Shown here: in pieces, positions 1 through 7,885 of the stretch
Numbering within the stretch: position 1 is the first letter of the stretch
Layout: the number at the start of each line of letters is the position of its first letter
Origin: Acidobacteriota bacterium
GTDB lineage: Bacteria > Acidobacteriota > Terriglobia > UBA7540
Direction: 5' to 3'
DNA: 8,928 nt
Assembly (NCBI GenBank): GCA_021780055.1
Contig: JAJXZM010000248.1
Coordinates: forward strand, 1 to 8,928
The notes under the pieces: model-generated
The model's input: only the letters and a program-made list of their open reading frames with translations
What the model was told of the DNA's origin: nothing
Database searches by the model: none
Made by a program: the position numbers and the translations under genes

Positions 1-400
1 AGGTTTCATGGCGGTAGTAAACCTGGTTCGGAGGGCAGTGGAGCTGAAGGATGTCCACGCAATCCATCTGCAGGTTGCGAAGGCTCTCTTCCACAAAGCG
101 CGTCAGGTTTTCCTTGTTGTACCCTTCAGCCGTGTGCGGCCGCAGGCGCTGGCCGGCCTTGGTGGCGATGTAAAAAGTTTCTTTCCGCTCTTTGCGAAGC
201 TGCCCGAGCAGGCGCTCGCTGCGGCCGTCGCCATAAACGTCGGCGGTATCGAAAAAGTTGATTCCCATGTCGAGCGCCTTGTGCAGCGCCGCGATGGATT
301 CCTTTTCATCCACGCTTCCCCACATCGACCCGATGGCCCACGCGCCAAAACTGATCTCTGAAACTTTCCATCCCGTCCTGCCCAGTTCCCGATACTTCAT
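1..400 (-). CDS. Aldo/keto reductase, N-terminal part (cut by left window edge)
   Basis: This is an NAD(P)H-dependent oxidoreductase of the aldo/keto reductase superfamily, probably cytoplasmic; the substrate cannot be told. It opens MKYRELGRTGWKVSEISFGA, a typical start for the family. The first 133 residues are visible and the rest lies beyond base 1. All four catalytic tetrad residues are present: Asp51 and Tyr56 in DTADVYGDG, Lys81 in ATKAG and His121 in LQLHCPP. The segment SERLLGQLRKER (61-72) is the usual conserved helix. The ATG at 398-400 is preceded by AGGGAG (plus-strand 407-412) with 6 bases of spacing, so the start is well supported. It follows the aminotransferase by 86 bases on the same strand and may be cotranscribed. 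The cofactor-binding C-terminal half is not visible, so preference for NADPH or NADH cannot be judged. Confidence 0.93.
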   Translation of the reverse strand, partial: MKYRELGRTGWKVSEISFGAWAIGSMWGSVDEKESIAALHKALDMGINFFDTADVYGDGRSERLLGQLRKERKETFYIATKAGQRLRPHTAEGYNKENLTRFVEESLRNLQMDCVDILQLHCPPNQVYYRHET

Positions 401-486
401 TCCTTGCTCCCTTTGAATGTGGATTTGTGAGTGGTGCGACACTTCAGCCACGGCCTTGATTGGTGCTGGACCGGTTGCGGAAATAT

Positions 487-1779
487 TTATGCCTTTGCCG
501 CTTCTTCCAGGCTCTTGTCGAGAATGGCGACGGCCTGATCGATATCGGCCACGGGAATATTCAGTGGTGGCGACATCCGCAGAACATTGGCGTAAAGGCC
601 GCCCTTGCCGATCACGAGTCCGTTGGACCGCGCGCGTTCGAGCGCTTTGTTGGCCAGGTCTGCTGCGGGTTCTTTGGTTTTGCGGTCCTTCACCAGCTCG
701 ACGCCCTGCATCAATCCCATGCCGCGAACGTCGCCGATGGAGGCATGTTTTTCCTTCAGCGCCTCCAAGCCTTCGCGGAACCGTTTGCCCGCCGTCTCGG
801 CGTTGTCCATCAGCTTGTCTTCTTCAATCAGGTCGATCGTAGCTTTGGCGGCCACGCAGGTGACCGGATTTCCGCCGAAGGTCGAAATGGTCAGGCCCTT
901 ATAGCTGTCGGCAATTTCCTGCCGCGTGATCGTGCAACCGATGGGAACTCCGTTGGCCATGCCTTTGGCGCAGGTCATGATGTCCGGCTCGACCTCCCAG
1001 TGCTCGATGCCGAACCAGCGCTTGCCCGTGCGCCCGAAGCCGGTCTGGACTTCGTCGGAAATGAAGAGCCCGCCGTAATTTCGCACGATATTGGCGACAA
1101 TCTTGAAATATCCGGGCGGCGGAACGACGACGCCACCAAGCCCCTGAATGGTTTCCGCCAGCAATCCGGCCACGGCGCCGCCGGTGGAAGTCCTGATCAC
1201 TTCTTCCACGTCCTTCGCGCAATGCAGGTCGCAGCTTGGGTAACTGAGGCCGTAGGGGCAGCGGTAGCAGTAAGGGCCGGGAGCGTGAATGATGCCGAAG
1301 GGCACAATGCCGGCCTTCCGCCAGGTACTGAGACCCGTGAGGGATTTTGTCAGTTGCGTGTGGCCGCTGTACCCGTGGCGCAGCGCAAGCACGTCGTAAT
1401 TGCCGGTGTGCATGCGGGCCGTCAGAACGGCCACTTCGTTGGCTTCAGAGCCGCTGTTGGTGAAATAGCTCTTTTGCAGTTTTCCGGGCGCAATCTGCGC
1501 CATCTTTTCAGCCAGCGCCACGATGGGCTCGGAAGGGAACAGCGTTGAGGCGTGCTGCAGGCGGTCGATCTGCGCCTTGATTTTCGAGGTCACCTTTTCA
1601 TTGGCGTGCCCCACGCTGATGGTCACAATGCCACCCAGAAAATCGAGATACTGTTTTCCATCCACATCGTAGAGATACTGGCCTTTGCCGTGGTCGAGAA
1701 CCAGCGGGTCCTTGTAGTAGGTTGCGACGCAATTGAAGAGATAGTCCTTGTGTTTGCGAACGATTTCGTCTTTGGTCAT
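487..1779 (-). CDS. Class III (AGXT2-like) PLP-dependent aminotransferase
   Basis: This 430-residue protein is a fold-type I, class III pyridoxal-phosphate aminotransferase of normal length. Visible landmarks are the cofactor phosphate loop NSGSEAN (108-114), the aromatic-Gly motif RHGYSGH (134-140), SDEVQTGFGR with the pyridine-nitrogen Asp242, the Schiff-base Lys272 in TCAKGMANG, and FGGNP (301-305). The region GLLAETIQGLGG followed by the DEVQTGFGR block resembles alanine-glyoxylate aminotransferase 2, which also acts on 3-aminoisobutyrate and beta-alanine. The exact amino donor here is inferred; ornithine- or GABA-type activity is possible. A cysteine cluster C171-x2-C174-x8-C183-x3-C187 sits between the N-terminal part and the large domain. 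The ATG start has AAGGA (plus-strand 1787-1791) 7 bases upstream. Together with the semialdehyde dehydrogenase at 4890-6386 it suggests beta-amino acid catabolism. Confidence 0.92.
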   Translation of the reverse strand: MTKDEIVRKHKDYLFNCVATYYKDPLVLDHGKGQYLYDVDGKQYLDFLGGIVTISVGHANEKVTSKIKAQIDRLQHASTLFPSEPIVALAEKMAQIAPGKLQKSYFTNSGSEANEVAVLTARMHTGNYDVLALRHGYSGHTQLTKSLTGLSTWRKAGIVPFGIIHAPGPYCYRCPYGLSYPSCDLHCAKDVEEVIRTSTGGAVAGLLAETIQGLGGVVVPPPGYFKIVANIVRNYGGLFISDEVQTGFGRTGKRWFGIEHWEVEPDIMTCAKGMANGVPIGCTITRQEIADSYKGLTISTFGGNPVTCVAAKATIDLIEEDKLMDNAETAGKRFREGLEALKEKHASIGDVRGMGLMQGVELVKDRKTKEPAADLANKALERARSNGLVIGKGGLYANVLRMSPPLNIPVADIDQAVAILDKSLEEAAKA

Positions 1780-1828
1780 AGGTCCGTCCTTCGCGGAGTG
1801 GTGTGAAAGAAGAGTTTACAGGCGAAAG

Positions 1829-1840
1829 TCCAAAGTTGGA
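1829..1840. promoter_or_regulatory. 12-bp palindrome upstream of the aminotransferase
   Basis: The sequence TCCAA-AG-TTGGA is a perfect inverted repeat with 5-bp arms, 49 bases upstream of the aminotransferase start codon in the 162-base gap between that gene and the membrane methyltransferase. Its position would suit an operator. I could not find a convincing sigma-70 promoter around it, and short palindromes occur by chance, so the role is a guess. Confidence 0.2.
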
Positions 1841-1900
1841 AGGGGACAACGCCGCTCATCAAGAAAAGTGGTTTTTCGAAGGCTGTTTAACTTTCTGCAT

Positions 1901-1930
1901 CTGGCGAGGCGGGTCGGCTTGAACCGCCAG
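1901..1930 (-). other. Inverted repeat after the membrane methyltransferase gene
   Basis: CTGGCG at 1901-1906 pairs perfectly with CGCCAG at 1925-1930, and the spacer offers an alternative inner pairing, GGCGG (1908-1912) with CCGCC (1924-1928). It begins 11 bases past the methyltransferase stop in the direction of transcription. No run of T follows on either strand, so it does not look like an intrinsic terminator; it could stabilise a transcript end or simply be chance. Confidence 0.25.
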
Positions 1931-1941
1931 CCATGCGTTGT

Positions 1942-2613
1942 TCATCCTCCCGGCCTTCTTGGGAACAACATTGGTGTTCTGGACTTGTACTCGAGATACG
2001 AAGTCCCAAATCGAATCTCCAATTCGCGTTCTTCATACACCTTTACGAAGAAAAGCAATGCCGGCGCAAACACGACGAGTACCCACAGCAAAAACAGAAC
2101 TGACTGAAACCAGATTCCCAATGACAGGAGGAAGGCCAGAACTGCAAGCACCATAGGGTTCCGCGTCCAGGCATATAGCCAATCTGCTGCCAGTTTCCGG
2201 CTGAGCGCAATGTAGAAGGGAGCCCCGAGTCCTTTCAAGGCAAGGTTTAAGACGGTCAGCAAGCAGACTGTCCCGGTAATAATGACCAGCGCCAAAGCGA
2301 TTTCAGATGGTACGCGGATAACCCCACCGGACCAATCCCGATGAGTGGTTAATGCGCGAATGATAGGAATCCCCAATAAAAATCCCAGAGCAAAATGTAC
2401 AAACGTGGTTACCCAAACGGCGCGGCTCATAGTTGGCTGTTTGTCGAGCATCTTCCTCCCGACCCAAACAACCGGAAAGACCAATAAGGGTCCTCCAGTA
2501 ATGATGGAAAGATTTTGGATTTTTGAAAGCGGTTGATTCAGCATGAACGCCCAGAGAAACCAGGTCAGAAGAAGAAGCGCAATCCTGATGAGGAGTTCAC
2601 AAGCATGTTTCAT
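1942..2613 (-). CDS. ICMT/PEMT-like integral membrane methyltransferase family protein
   Basis: This 223-residue hydrophobic protein belongs by its C-terminus to the isoprenylcysteine carboxyl methyltransferase / phospholipid methyltransferase family, whose members use S-adenosylmethionine. Membrane segments are visible at about residues 6-25, 38-52, 66-88 and 104-126, plus a long helical hairpin at 153-190. The family C-terminal signature follows: Arg151-Asn-Pro (the usual form is Arg-His-Pro), then YEERELEIRFGTSYLEYKSR (193-212) ending in a Pro-rich tail. Bacteria do not in general prenylate proteins as eukaryotes do, so the substrate is unknown; lipids and small molecules are candidates. 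The ATG start has only a modest AGGG nine bases upstream (plus-strand 2623-2626). The gene is about 50% GC over 1981-2580 by my count, lower than its neighbours, and its function does not obviously connect with them. Confidence 0.8.
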   Translation of the reverse strand: MKHACELLIRIALLLLTWFLWAFMLNQPLSKIQNLSIITGGPLLVFPVVWVGRKMLDKQPTMSRAVWVTTFVHFALGFLLGIPIIRALTTHRDWSGGVIRVPSEIALALVIITGTVCLLTVLNLALKGLGAPFYIALSRKLAADWLYAWTRNPMVLAVLAFLLSLGIWFQSVLFLLWVLVVFAPALLFFVKVYEERELEIRFGTSYLEYKSRTPMLFPRRPGG

Positions 2614-2683
2614 CGCGAACTACCCTGGAACTTCTTTCCACCCACCGGGGCGCAGCCTCGGCAAATCTTGTCTAGCGCTCAAA

Positions 2684-2700
2684 GCCGCATGAATAGCGGC
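2684..2700 (-). terminator. Weak hairpin after the S9 peptidase gene
   Basis: GCCGC at 2684-2688 and GCGGC at 2696-2700 form a perfect 5-bp stem with a 7-base loop, starting 28 bases past the peptidase stop codon. In the minus-strand transcript the stem is followed by TTTGAG, only three T residues. It could be a weak or Rho-assisted stop, or a processing signal, between the peptidase and the membrane methyltransferase. Confidence 0.3.
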
Positions 2701-2728
2701 GTTACAGGCAACGTAAGTGCAGTTGGTT

Positions 2729-4786
2729 TCATTTCGACATGGAACTTGGGGCTAAGTATTTAGCCAGCCAGTCCTGGACAGTCTTATACCAGAAACCGCT
2801 GTCGTCTGGTTTCATCACCAGATGGCTCTCCTGCTCGAGATAGACAAGCTTTGAAGGCACGCCTTGGCGCTGAAGCGAAGTAAAGAGCTGGAACGCCTGG
2901 CCCTCCGGTACGCGAAAATCCCTGGCGCCCTCGAAGATCAGCATGGGCGTTTTGGCGTTCTGGATGTAATACGACGGCGACCATTTTTCAAAGAGCGCGG
3001 GGTTCTTCCATGGCACGCCTTTCAATTCCCATTCGGGGAACCAGAGTTCTTCCGTTTCGCCGTACATCGAGCGCAGATCGTACACGCCGTCGTGCGAGAC
3101 GAGGACTTTGAACCGGTCCGTGTGGGCCTCAATCCAGTCGATCATGTAGCCGCCAAAGCTGGCGCCAGCCGCGCCGATGCGGTCCCTGTCCACGTAGGGA
3201 AGGCTGGCGAGATAATCGGTGGCCTTCATCAGATCTTCATAGGGAGCGCCGCCCCAGTCGCCGGAAATTGACGCCGTGAAGGGCTGGCCGTATCCGGTGG
3301 AACCGTGAAAGTTTGTCATCATCACGACGTAGCCGAAAGAGGCGAACAGTTCCGCATTCCAGCGGTAGAACCACGAATCGTTCCAGGCCTCCTGCGGGCC
3401 GCCGTGGATCAGCATCAGGCCGGGATATTTCTTGTCGGGATCAAAGTGCGGCGGCTTCACCAGGATGCTTTCGATCTGTGCGCCCAGCGCGCCCGGCGTT
3501 TTGACCGATTCGCCGGGATTCATCTCGATGCCGGCCATCAGGGCGCGATTCATATGCGTCAGCGGGGTTAACGCACCACCGGATGATGACGCGGTATGGA
3601 TTTCAGAAGGCTGGGTCAGGCTCTGATGAGTGAACACGAGCCTGCCTCCCGGAACGGCCGAAAGCTCGTCGTTGTAACCGCCAAGGACTCTTGTGACGTG
3701 CGGATGGCTGACGGAAGTTTTGAAGATGGGCTGTTCGATTCCTTCGGGCGCAATGAAATAGATGGTGTCAGAATCGGGCGCCCAGGCGAAGCTCAGAACC
3801 CACTGGTCGAATCCGGTGGTGAGGTCTTTGATCTGGCCGGTCTCGCGGTCATAGACACGAAGGCGGAACAGGGAAGATTCGTAGCCGTTAGTGGGCTGCG
3901 AAGTGTAGGCGATATATCGGCCGTTCGGAGAAAACTGCGGCGAGGCGTCGGAGCCGGGATTGGCGGCGGTAATATCTTTCGCAGGCCCGCCGGAAGAGCT
4001 TACCAGGAACAGATCGTTGTTGGTGGTCCAGGCGACCGAACTCAGCGGCTGGGAGCGGTTCGACGTGTAGCAGACTTCCTTGCCGTCGGGCGAAATGGCG
4101 TAACCGTCAGGAGCGCCCAGGAAAAACGTCGGAGATGCGTAGGGGCCGGGAGTGAGGTCGCGAGGCTCGCCGCCTTCGGCAGAAACCGAAAACAGGTGCG
4201 TGATTTTGCCGTCTAGCCAGTGGTCCCAGTGGCGGAAGAATAGATGGTTGATGACGCGCGCCTTGACCTTGTCGGATTTCGCCTCATCCAGCCGCCGCTT
4301 GTTGCAGGCCGCATCGTGACAATCGGGATAGACGTCCGAGGTGAAAAGCAGCGTGCCCGCTTTGGCAGCCCAGGTGACGCCGTCAGCTTCCGTTGCGATG
4401 TGGGTCAGTTGGCGGGCTTCTCCTCCATCGGCGGGGATGATCCAGACCTGCGCTTCTCCGCTCCTCGACGAGACGAAGGCGATGGACTTTGAGTCGGGCG
4501 ACCATCGCGGGCGCCAGTCGGAAGCGTTGCCGCGTGTGAGTTGCTGCGGTTCGCCACCCGCAAGCGGAACCCGCCAGATGTGGCTGACCATCTGGTTGGC
4601 ATCGAGGTCGGGCGTGGAGACGACGTAAGCAACCCACTGGCCGTCCGGCGAAATCTGCGGATCCGAGATGCGCTGGACCTTCATCAGATCGTCAAAAGTC
4701 AGCGCGTGCTTTGCCTGGGCAAGGGCCGGCAGGGCGACAACAGCAAGAATGAACGGCAGAATGAGTCTGAGGATTTTGTGCTTCAT
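2729..4786 (-). CDS. Secreted S9 family (prolyl oligopeptidase-type) serine peptidase
   Basis: The 685-residue protein is an S9 peptidase, nearest to the acylaminoacyl-peptidase / dipeptidyl-peptidase 5 type, which cuts short peptides. Residues 1-25 form a signal peptide: KHK, a hydrophobic core, then LPALAQA, with cleavage probably after residue 25. A beta-propeller follows, with TolB/PD40-like repeats such as ISPDGQWVAYV, WSPDSKSIAFVSS, ISPDGKEVCYTS and FSPNGRYIAYTS. The C-terminal alpha/beta hydrolase domain has the oxyanion HGGP (461-464) and the full triad: Ser543 in GASFGGYM, Asp623 in GARDFRVP and His655 in QESHLV. Cys156 and Cys161 could form a disulfide outside the cytoplasm. A longer frame opens at 4819, but the ATG at 4784-4786 is preferred because GGAGG lies 5 bases upstream and the signal peptide starts there. 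Periplasmic location is inferred. Confidence 0.94.
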   Translation of the reverse strand: MKHKILRLILPFILAVVALPALAQAKHALTFDDLMKVQRISDPQISPDGQWVAYVVSTPDLDANQMVSHIWRVPLAGGEPQQLTRGNASDWRPRWSPDSKSIAFVSSRSGEAQVWIIPADGGEARQLTHIATEADGVTWAAKAGTLLFTSDVYPDCHDAACNKRRLDEAKSDKVKARVINHLFFRHWDHWLDGKITHLFSVSAEGGEPRDLTPGPYASPTFFLGAPDGYAISPDGKEVCYTSNRSQPLSSVAWTTNNDLFLVSSSGGPAKDITAANPGSDASPQFSPNGRYIAYTSQPTNGYESSLFRLRVYDRETGQIKDLTTGFDQWVLSFAWAPDSDTIYFIAPEGIEQPIFKTSVSHPHVTRVLGGYNDELSAVPGGRLVFTHQSLTQPSEIHTASSSGGALTPLTHMNRALMAGIEMNPGESVKTPGALGAQIESILVKPPHFDPDKKYPGLMLIHGGPQEAWNDSWFYRWNAELFASFGYVVMMTNFHGSTGYGQPFTASISGDWGGAPYEDLMKATDYLASLPYVDRDRIGAAGASFGGYMIDWIEAHTDRFKVLVSHDGVYDLRSMYGETEELWFPEWELKGVPWKNPALFEKWSPSYYIQNAKTPMLIFEGARDFRVPEGQAFQLFTSLQRQGVPSKLVYLEQESHLVMKPDDSGFWYKTVQDWLAKYLAPSSMSK

Positions 4787-4790
4787 ATCG

Positions 4791-4798
4791 ACCTCCCT
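4791..4798 (-). promoter_or_regulatory. Strong Shine-Dalgarno that fixes the peptidase start
   Basis: On the minus strand AGGGAGGT ends 4 bases before the ATG at 4784-4786. This near-ideal ribosome-binding site, with the signal peptide that follows, rules against the upstream in-frame ATG at 4817-4819. Confidence 0.8.
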
Positions 4799-4889
4799 GG
4801 TGTACCTGGCAGGAATCAATTGTGGTTGGCCGCGTGGGCACGCTCAAAAACTTTCCGCAAAAGGCGAGCGCTGATGGGCGTGGACAACC

Positions 4890-6386
4890 CTAAAATTTGC
4901 GCGACCACTGTTTGGGCCAGCGTTCGATGACTACCTTTTCCTGCGTGTAAAACTGCACGGCATCCCGGCCCTGCGCATGCAGCACGCCGAAGAAGCTTTC
5001 TTTCCATCCGCTGAACGGGAAATAGGCCATGGGAGCGGCCACGCCAATGTTGATTCCAACGTTGCCGACGGGCGCCTCATACCGGAACTTGCGCGCGGCG
5101 GCGCCGCTGGTGGTGAATATCGATGCCTGATTGCCATAAGGACTGCGCGAAAGTAATTCGATGCCTTCGTCCAGAGTTTTCACGTGGTTCAGGCTGAGGA
5201 CGGGACCGAAAATTTCGTTCTGTGCCACCGCGCTCCCGGGCGGTACGTTTTCCAGCAGGGTTGGGCCGAGGAAATTGCCCTTGCCTCTGGCGATCGCGTC
5301 GCTGCGGCCGTCCAACAGCACGGTGGCGCCATCTTCCGCGCCCCTGGCGATAAATCCCTCGATTCGCGCTTTGCTCTCTGCTGTTATCACGGGCCCCATC
5401 TGCACATCTTCCTGCAAGCCGTTGCCCACGTGAATTGAGCTTGCGGCTCCTGTGATGCGCTGCGTGAAGCTTTGGCGCGCATCGCCCACCGTGACCGCCA
5501 CGGAGACAGCCAGGCATCGCTGTCCGGCGCACCCAAAGGCGCTCTCGCAGGTAATCCGCGTCGCGGCGTCCATGTCGGCGTCCGGAAGGACCAGCACAGG
5601 GTTCTTGGCTCCGCCCTGGCACTGCACTCGCTTGCCGTGCGCGGACGCCTGGGCGTAAACGTACTTGGCCACCGGCGTTGAACCCACAAAGCTGATGGCG
5701 CGAACCTCAGGATGTTCAAGCAGCGCGTCAACCGCCGCCTTGGAGCCGTGAACCAGATTCAGAACACCTGGCGGAAGTTTCAACTGATCCATCAGTTCAA
5801 ACAGGAGGGCGCTTGTGAGCGGGACGCGTTCCGACGGCTTTAGAATAAACGTGTTTCCGCAGGCCAGAGCGTAAGGCAGAAACCAGAAGGGAATCATCGC
5901 CGGAAAGTTGAAGGGCGTGATGGCGGCCACCACGCCCAGCGGCTGGCGAACCATGGTTTCATCAATTCCCTGCGCTACGTCTTCCAGGTTGTAGCCCTGC
6001 ATCAGCGAGGGGATTCCGCAGGCGACCTCAACGTTTTCAACGGCCCGCCGCAGTTCTCCGCGCGATTCCGCCAGTGTCTTTCCGTTTTCAGTGGTAATGG
6101 TCCGCGCGATTTCTTCAAAGCGCTCTTCGAGAATCTGCTTCAGCTTGAAGAGGAACTGGATGCGATCTTCCGGCGGCGTCCGTCTCCATTCGGGGAATGC
6201 CTGGGAGGCGGCGCGTACAGCATTATCGACGTCTTCACGCGCGGCGAGCGGGACATGGGCCAGCACTTCGCCTGTCGCCGGATTGGTGACGTCCTGATGG
6301 TGGCTGGATTTCGACCGCTGCCACTGGCCGTTGATGTAGAGTTCCAATTGGCACGGCGTTCTGCCAGCTACTTCGGAAGTGCTCAT
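4890..6386 (-). CDS. mmsA: CoA-acylating methylmalonate-semialdehyde dehydrogenase
   Basis: This 498-residue aldehyde dehydrogenase family protein matches MmsA/IolA, which converts methylmalonate or malonate semialdehyde to propionyl- or acetyl-CoA with NAD and CoA. Matching blocks (numbered from Met at 6386) are YINGQW near 17-22, [23 protein letters not shown] (157-179), KPSERVP with Glu186 suited to the NAD ribose, AISFVGST (231-238), and [10 protein letters not shown] with the nucleophile Cys291. Where hydrolytic aldehyde dehydrogenases have a general-base Glu in ELGGK, this protein has Gln257 in QGGAKN, as expected for the CoA-acylating subfamily. The in-frame ATG codons at 6485 and 6425 give N-terminal extensions with no family match; 6386 gives the usual length and has GGAAAG 8 bases upstream. 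It lies 86 bases after gnd. A closely related aldehyde dehydrogenase specificity cannot be excluded. Confidence 0.88.
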   Translation of the reverse strand: MSTSEVAGRTPCQLELYINGQWQRSKSSHHQDVTNPATGEVLAHVPLAAREDVDNAVRAASQAFPEWRRTPPEDRIQFLFKLKQILEERFEEIARTITTENGKTLAESRGELRRAVENVEVACGIPSLMQGYNLEDVAQGIDETMVRQPLGVVAAITPFNFPAMIPFWFLPYALACGNTFILKPSERVPLTSALLFELMDQLKLPPGVLNLVHGSKAAVDALLEHPEVRAISFVGSTPVAKYVYAQASAHGKRVQCQGGAKNPVLVLPDADMDAATRITCESAFGCAGQRCLAVSVAVTVGDARQSFTQRITGAASSIHVGNGLQEDVQMGPVITAESKARIEGFIARGAEDGATVLLDGRSDAIARGKGNFLGPTLLENVPPGSAVAQNEIFGPVLSLNHVKTLDEGIELLSRSPYGNQASIFTTSGAAARKFRYEAPVGNVGINIGVAAPMAYFPFSGWKESFFGVLHAQGRDAVQFYTQEKVVIERWPKQWSRKF

Positions 6387-6389
6387 TTC

Positions 6390-6404
6390 CCCTGCTTTCC
6401 AGGG
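6390..6404 (-). promoter_or_regulatory. Hairpin over the mmsA ribosome-binding region
   Basis: On the minus strand CCCTG-GAAAG-CAGGG is a perfect 5-bp stem with a 5-base loop, ending 3 bases before the ATG at 6384-6386. Both purine-rich stretches that could bind the ribosome (GGAAAG around the loop and AGGGG in the 3' arm) lie in or next to it, so folding could limit mmsA translation. A 5-bp stem is short and may be chance. Confidence 0.3.
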
Positions 6405-6472
6405 AGGTCCGGCTTCATACCTCATCGCAAAGAAACGAACTTGAGAGCAGATTGTTACCGAGCGCGTCGACC

Positions 6473-7879
6473 TTACTTTGCCCACTCGGTATGGAACACG
6501 CCTTCCTTGTCAGTGCGGTGATACGTGTGCGCGCCGAAGCAATCACGCAGGGCCTGCAGCAGATTTGCGGGAAGGCGTTCCTGCCGGTAGCTGTCGATAT
6601 AGCCGAGTGACGTGGAAAATGCCACGCAAGGCGTGCCGACATGGATCGAGGCCTTCACCACCTCTCGCAGCGCGGCCGAATACTTGTTGATGTTTGAACT
6701 GAACGTCGGCGCCAGCATCAGATTCGGCAGGGCCGAATCCATTAGGAAAGATTGCTGGATGTGGTCCAGCATCTTGGCGCGGATGATGCAACCGCCCTTC
6801 CAGATGCGCGCGATCTCCGCGAAGTTCAGGTTGTATTGATATTCGTTTGAGGCCACCCTGAGCTGCTCAAAACCCTGAGCATAGCAAACCGCTACAGCAA
6901 CCCGGTATGCCTCGCGCAGATTGTTGATGAACGCCGTGAGGTCGCCTGAAAAGACTTCTTTGGGGCCGCTCAGGATGTCGGCGGCGGCCACACGCTCCTT
7001 CTTCTGCCCGGAGAGGATGCGCGCTTCGACGGCGTAAGAGAGGGTCGGCACGGCGACGCCCAGGTCCATGGCATTCTGCGCCGTCCATTTTCCGGTGCCT
7101 TTCTGCTGGGCTTCGTCCACGATTAGATCGACCAGCGGCTGGCCGGTTTCGTCGTCCTTCTTGCCCAGAACCAGCGTGGTGATTTCGAGCAGGTAGGAGT
7201 TGAGTTCCGAGGCGTTCCATTCGGCAAAGATGTCGTGAATTTCCGGGGTCGTCAGCCGGACCACGTTCTTGAAAATGTCGTACGTTTCGCAGATGAGCTG
7301 CAGAATTCCGTACTCAATCCCGTTGTGGACCATCTTGACGTAATGGCCGGCGCCGCGAGGACCGAGGTATGTGCAGCAGGCGCCCGCCTTGGTCTGGGCG
7401 GCCATCTTGGTAAGCAATGGCTCAAGGTGCCTGTAGGACTCTTCATGCCCGCCCGGCATCAGCGAGGGGCCGTGCAGGGCGCCTTCTTCGCCTCCGCTCA
7501 CGCCCATTCCAAAGAACCGCAGGCCGGCCTGTTCCAGCTCCTGCACGCGGCGCTCGGTATCTTTGAAGAAGGAGTTTCCGCCGTCGATGACGATGTCATC
7601 TCTTTCAAGGTAGGGTTTCAGGTCATTTACGATGGCGTCAACGGCTTTGCCGGCCGGGACCATCAGCAGAATACGCCGCGGCTTTTCAAGGACCGCCACA
7701 AAATCCTTAAGCGAATTTGTGACCGTGATTTCCTTGCCCGCCACCGCCTCCGCAACCTTCTTGACCTTTTCCGGATCGATATCAAACCCGGCGGCGGAGA
7801 ATCCTTTGCTCTCCGCGTTCAGGGCAAGGTTCTTGCCCATCACTCCCATTCCTACAACTCCAAGATGTCGTTTGACCAT
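6473..7879 (-). CDS. gnd: 6-phosphogluconate dehydrogenase, decarboxylating (long form, probably NAD-preferring)
   Basis: This enzyme oxidises and decarboxylates 6-phosphogluconate to ribulose 5-phosphate in the oxidative pentose phosphate pathway. At 468 residues it is the long homodimer type. Numbered from Met at 7879: the Rossmann loop [11 protein letters not shown] is at 7-17, IVIDGGNS is at 97-104, GVSGGEEGA is at 126-134, catalytic Lys182 and Glu189 lie in [13 protein letters not shown], the family signature [11 protein letters not shown] includes Lys260, Arg287 is present, and the C-terminal tail carries Arg455 and His463. After the second beta strand it reads FDIDPEK (32-38), where NADP-specific members have an Asn-Arg-Thr/Ser triplet. 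I chose the ATG at 7877-7879 because AAGGAG lies 6 bases upstream; the frame is open further, with ATGs at 7885, 7894 and 7975. It is divergent from tkt. Confidence 0.96.
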   Translation of the reverse strand: MVKRHLGVVGMGVMGKNLALNAESKGFSAAGFDIDPEKVKKVAEAVAGKEITVTNSLKDFVAVLEKPRRILLMVPAGKAVDAIVNDLKPYLERDDIVIDGGNSFFKDTERRVQELEQAGLRFFGMGVSGGEEGALHGPSLMPGGHEESYRHLEPLLTKMAAQTKAGACCTYLGPRGAGHYVKMVHNGIEYGILQLICETYDIFKNVVRLTTPEIHDIFAEWNASELNSYLLEITTLVLGKKDDETGQPLVDLIVDEAQQKGTGKWTAQNAMDLGVAVPTLSYAVEARILSGQKKERVAAADILSGPKEVFSGDLTAFINNLREAYRVAVAVCYAQGFEQLRVASNEYQYNLNFAEIARIWKGGCIIRAKMLDHIQQSFLMDSALPNLMLAPTFSSNINKYSAALREVVKASIHVGTPCVAFSTSLGYIDSYRQERLPANLLQALRDCFGAHTYHRTDKEGVFHTEWAK

Positions 7880-7885
7880 TGTCAT

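Noticed and set aside
460..1548. 362-codon open frame on the plus strand
   Set aside because: It lies wholly opposite the class III aminotransferase, whose catalytic residues and ribosome-binding site are clear. The plus-strand translation shows no family features; it is a codon-bias shadow in GC-rich DNA.
1908..1928. Minus-strand GGTTCAAGCC resembling a tRNA T-loop
   Set aside because: The pairing leaves a loop of the wrong size, and no acceptor, anticodon or D arm can be drawn around it.
3596..4216. 206-codon open frame on the plus strand, opposite the S9 peptidase
   Set aside because: The composition is Arg/Gly-rich without recognisable motifs, and the opposite strand encodes conserved propeller repeats.
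4787..4889. Possible intrinsic terminator between mmsA and the peptidase (CGCTC and GAGCG arms)
   Set aside because: The 5-bp stem has a loop of about 20 bases and no T tract after it, so it does not meet the form of an intrinsic terminator.
4790..6410. Shared 11-mer CCAGGGAGGTC on opposite strands at 4790-4800 and about 6400-6410
   Set aside because: In a window of this size around ten inverted 11-mer matches are expected by chance, and one copy is simply the peptidase ribosome-binding site.
6387..6485. N-terminal extension of the mmsA frame from the ATG at 6485
   Set aside because: The 33 extra residues match nothing in the family, overlap the end of gnd, and have no ribosome-binding site; the start at 6386 gives the normal length.
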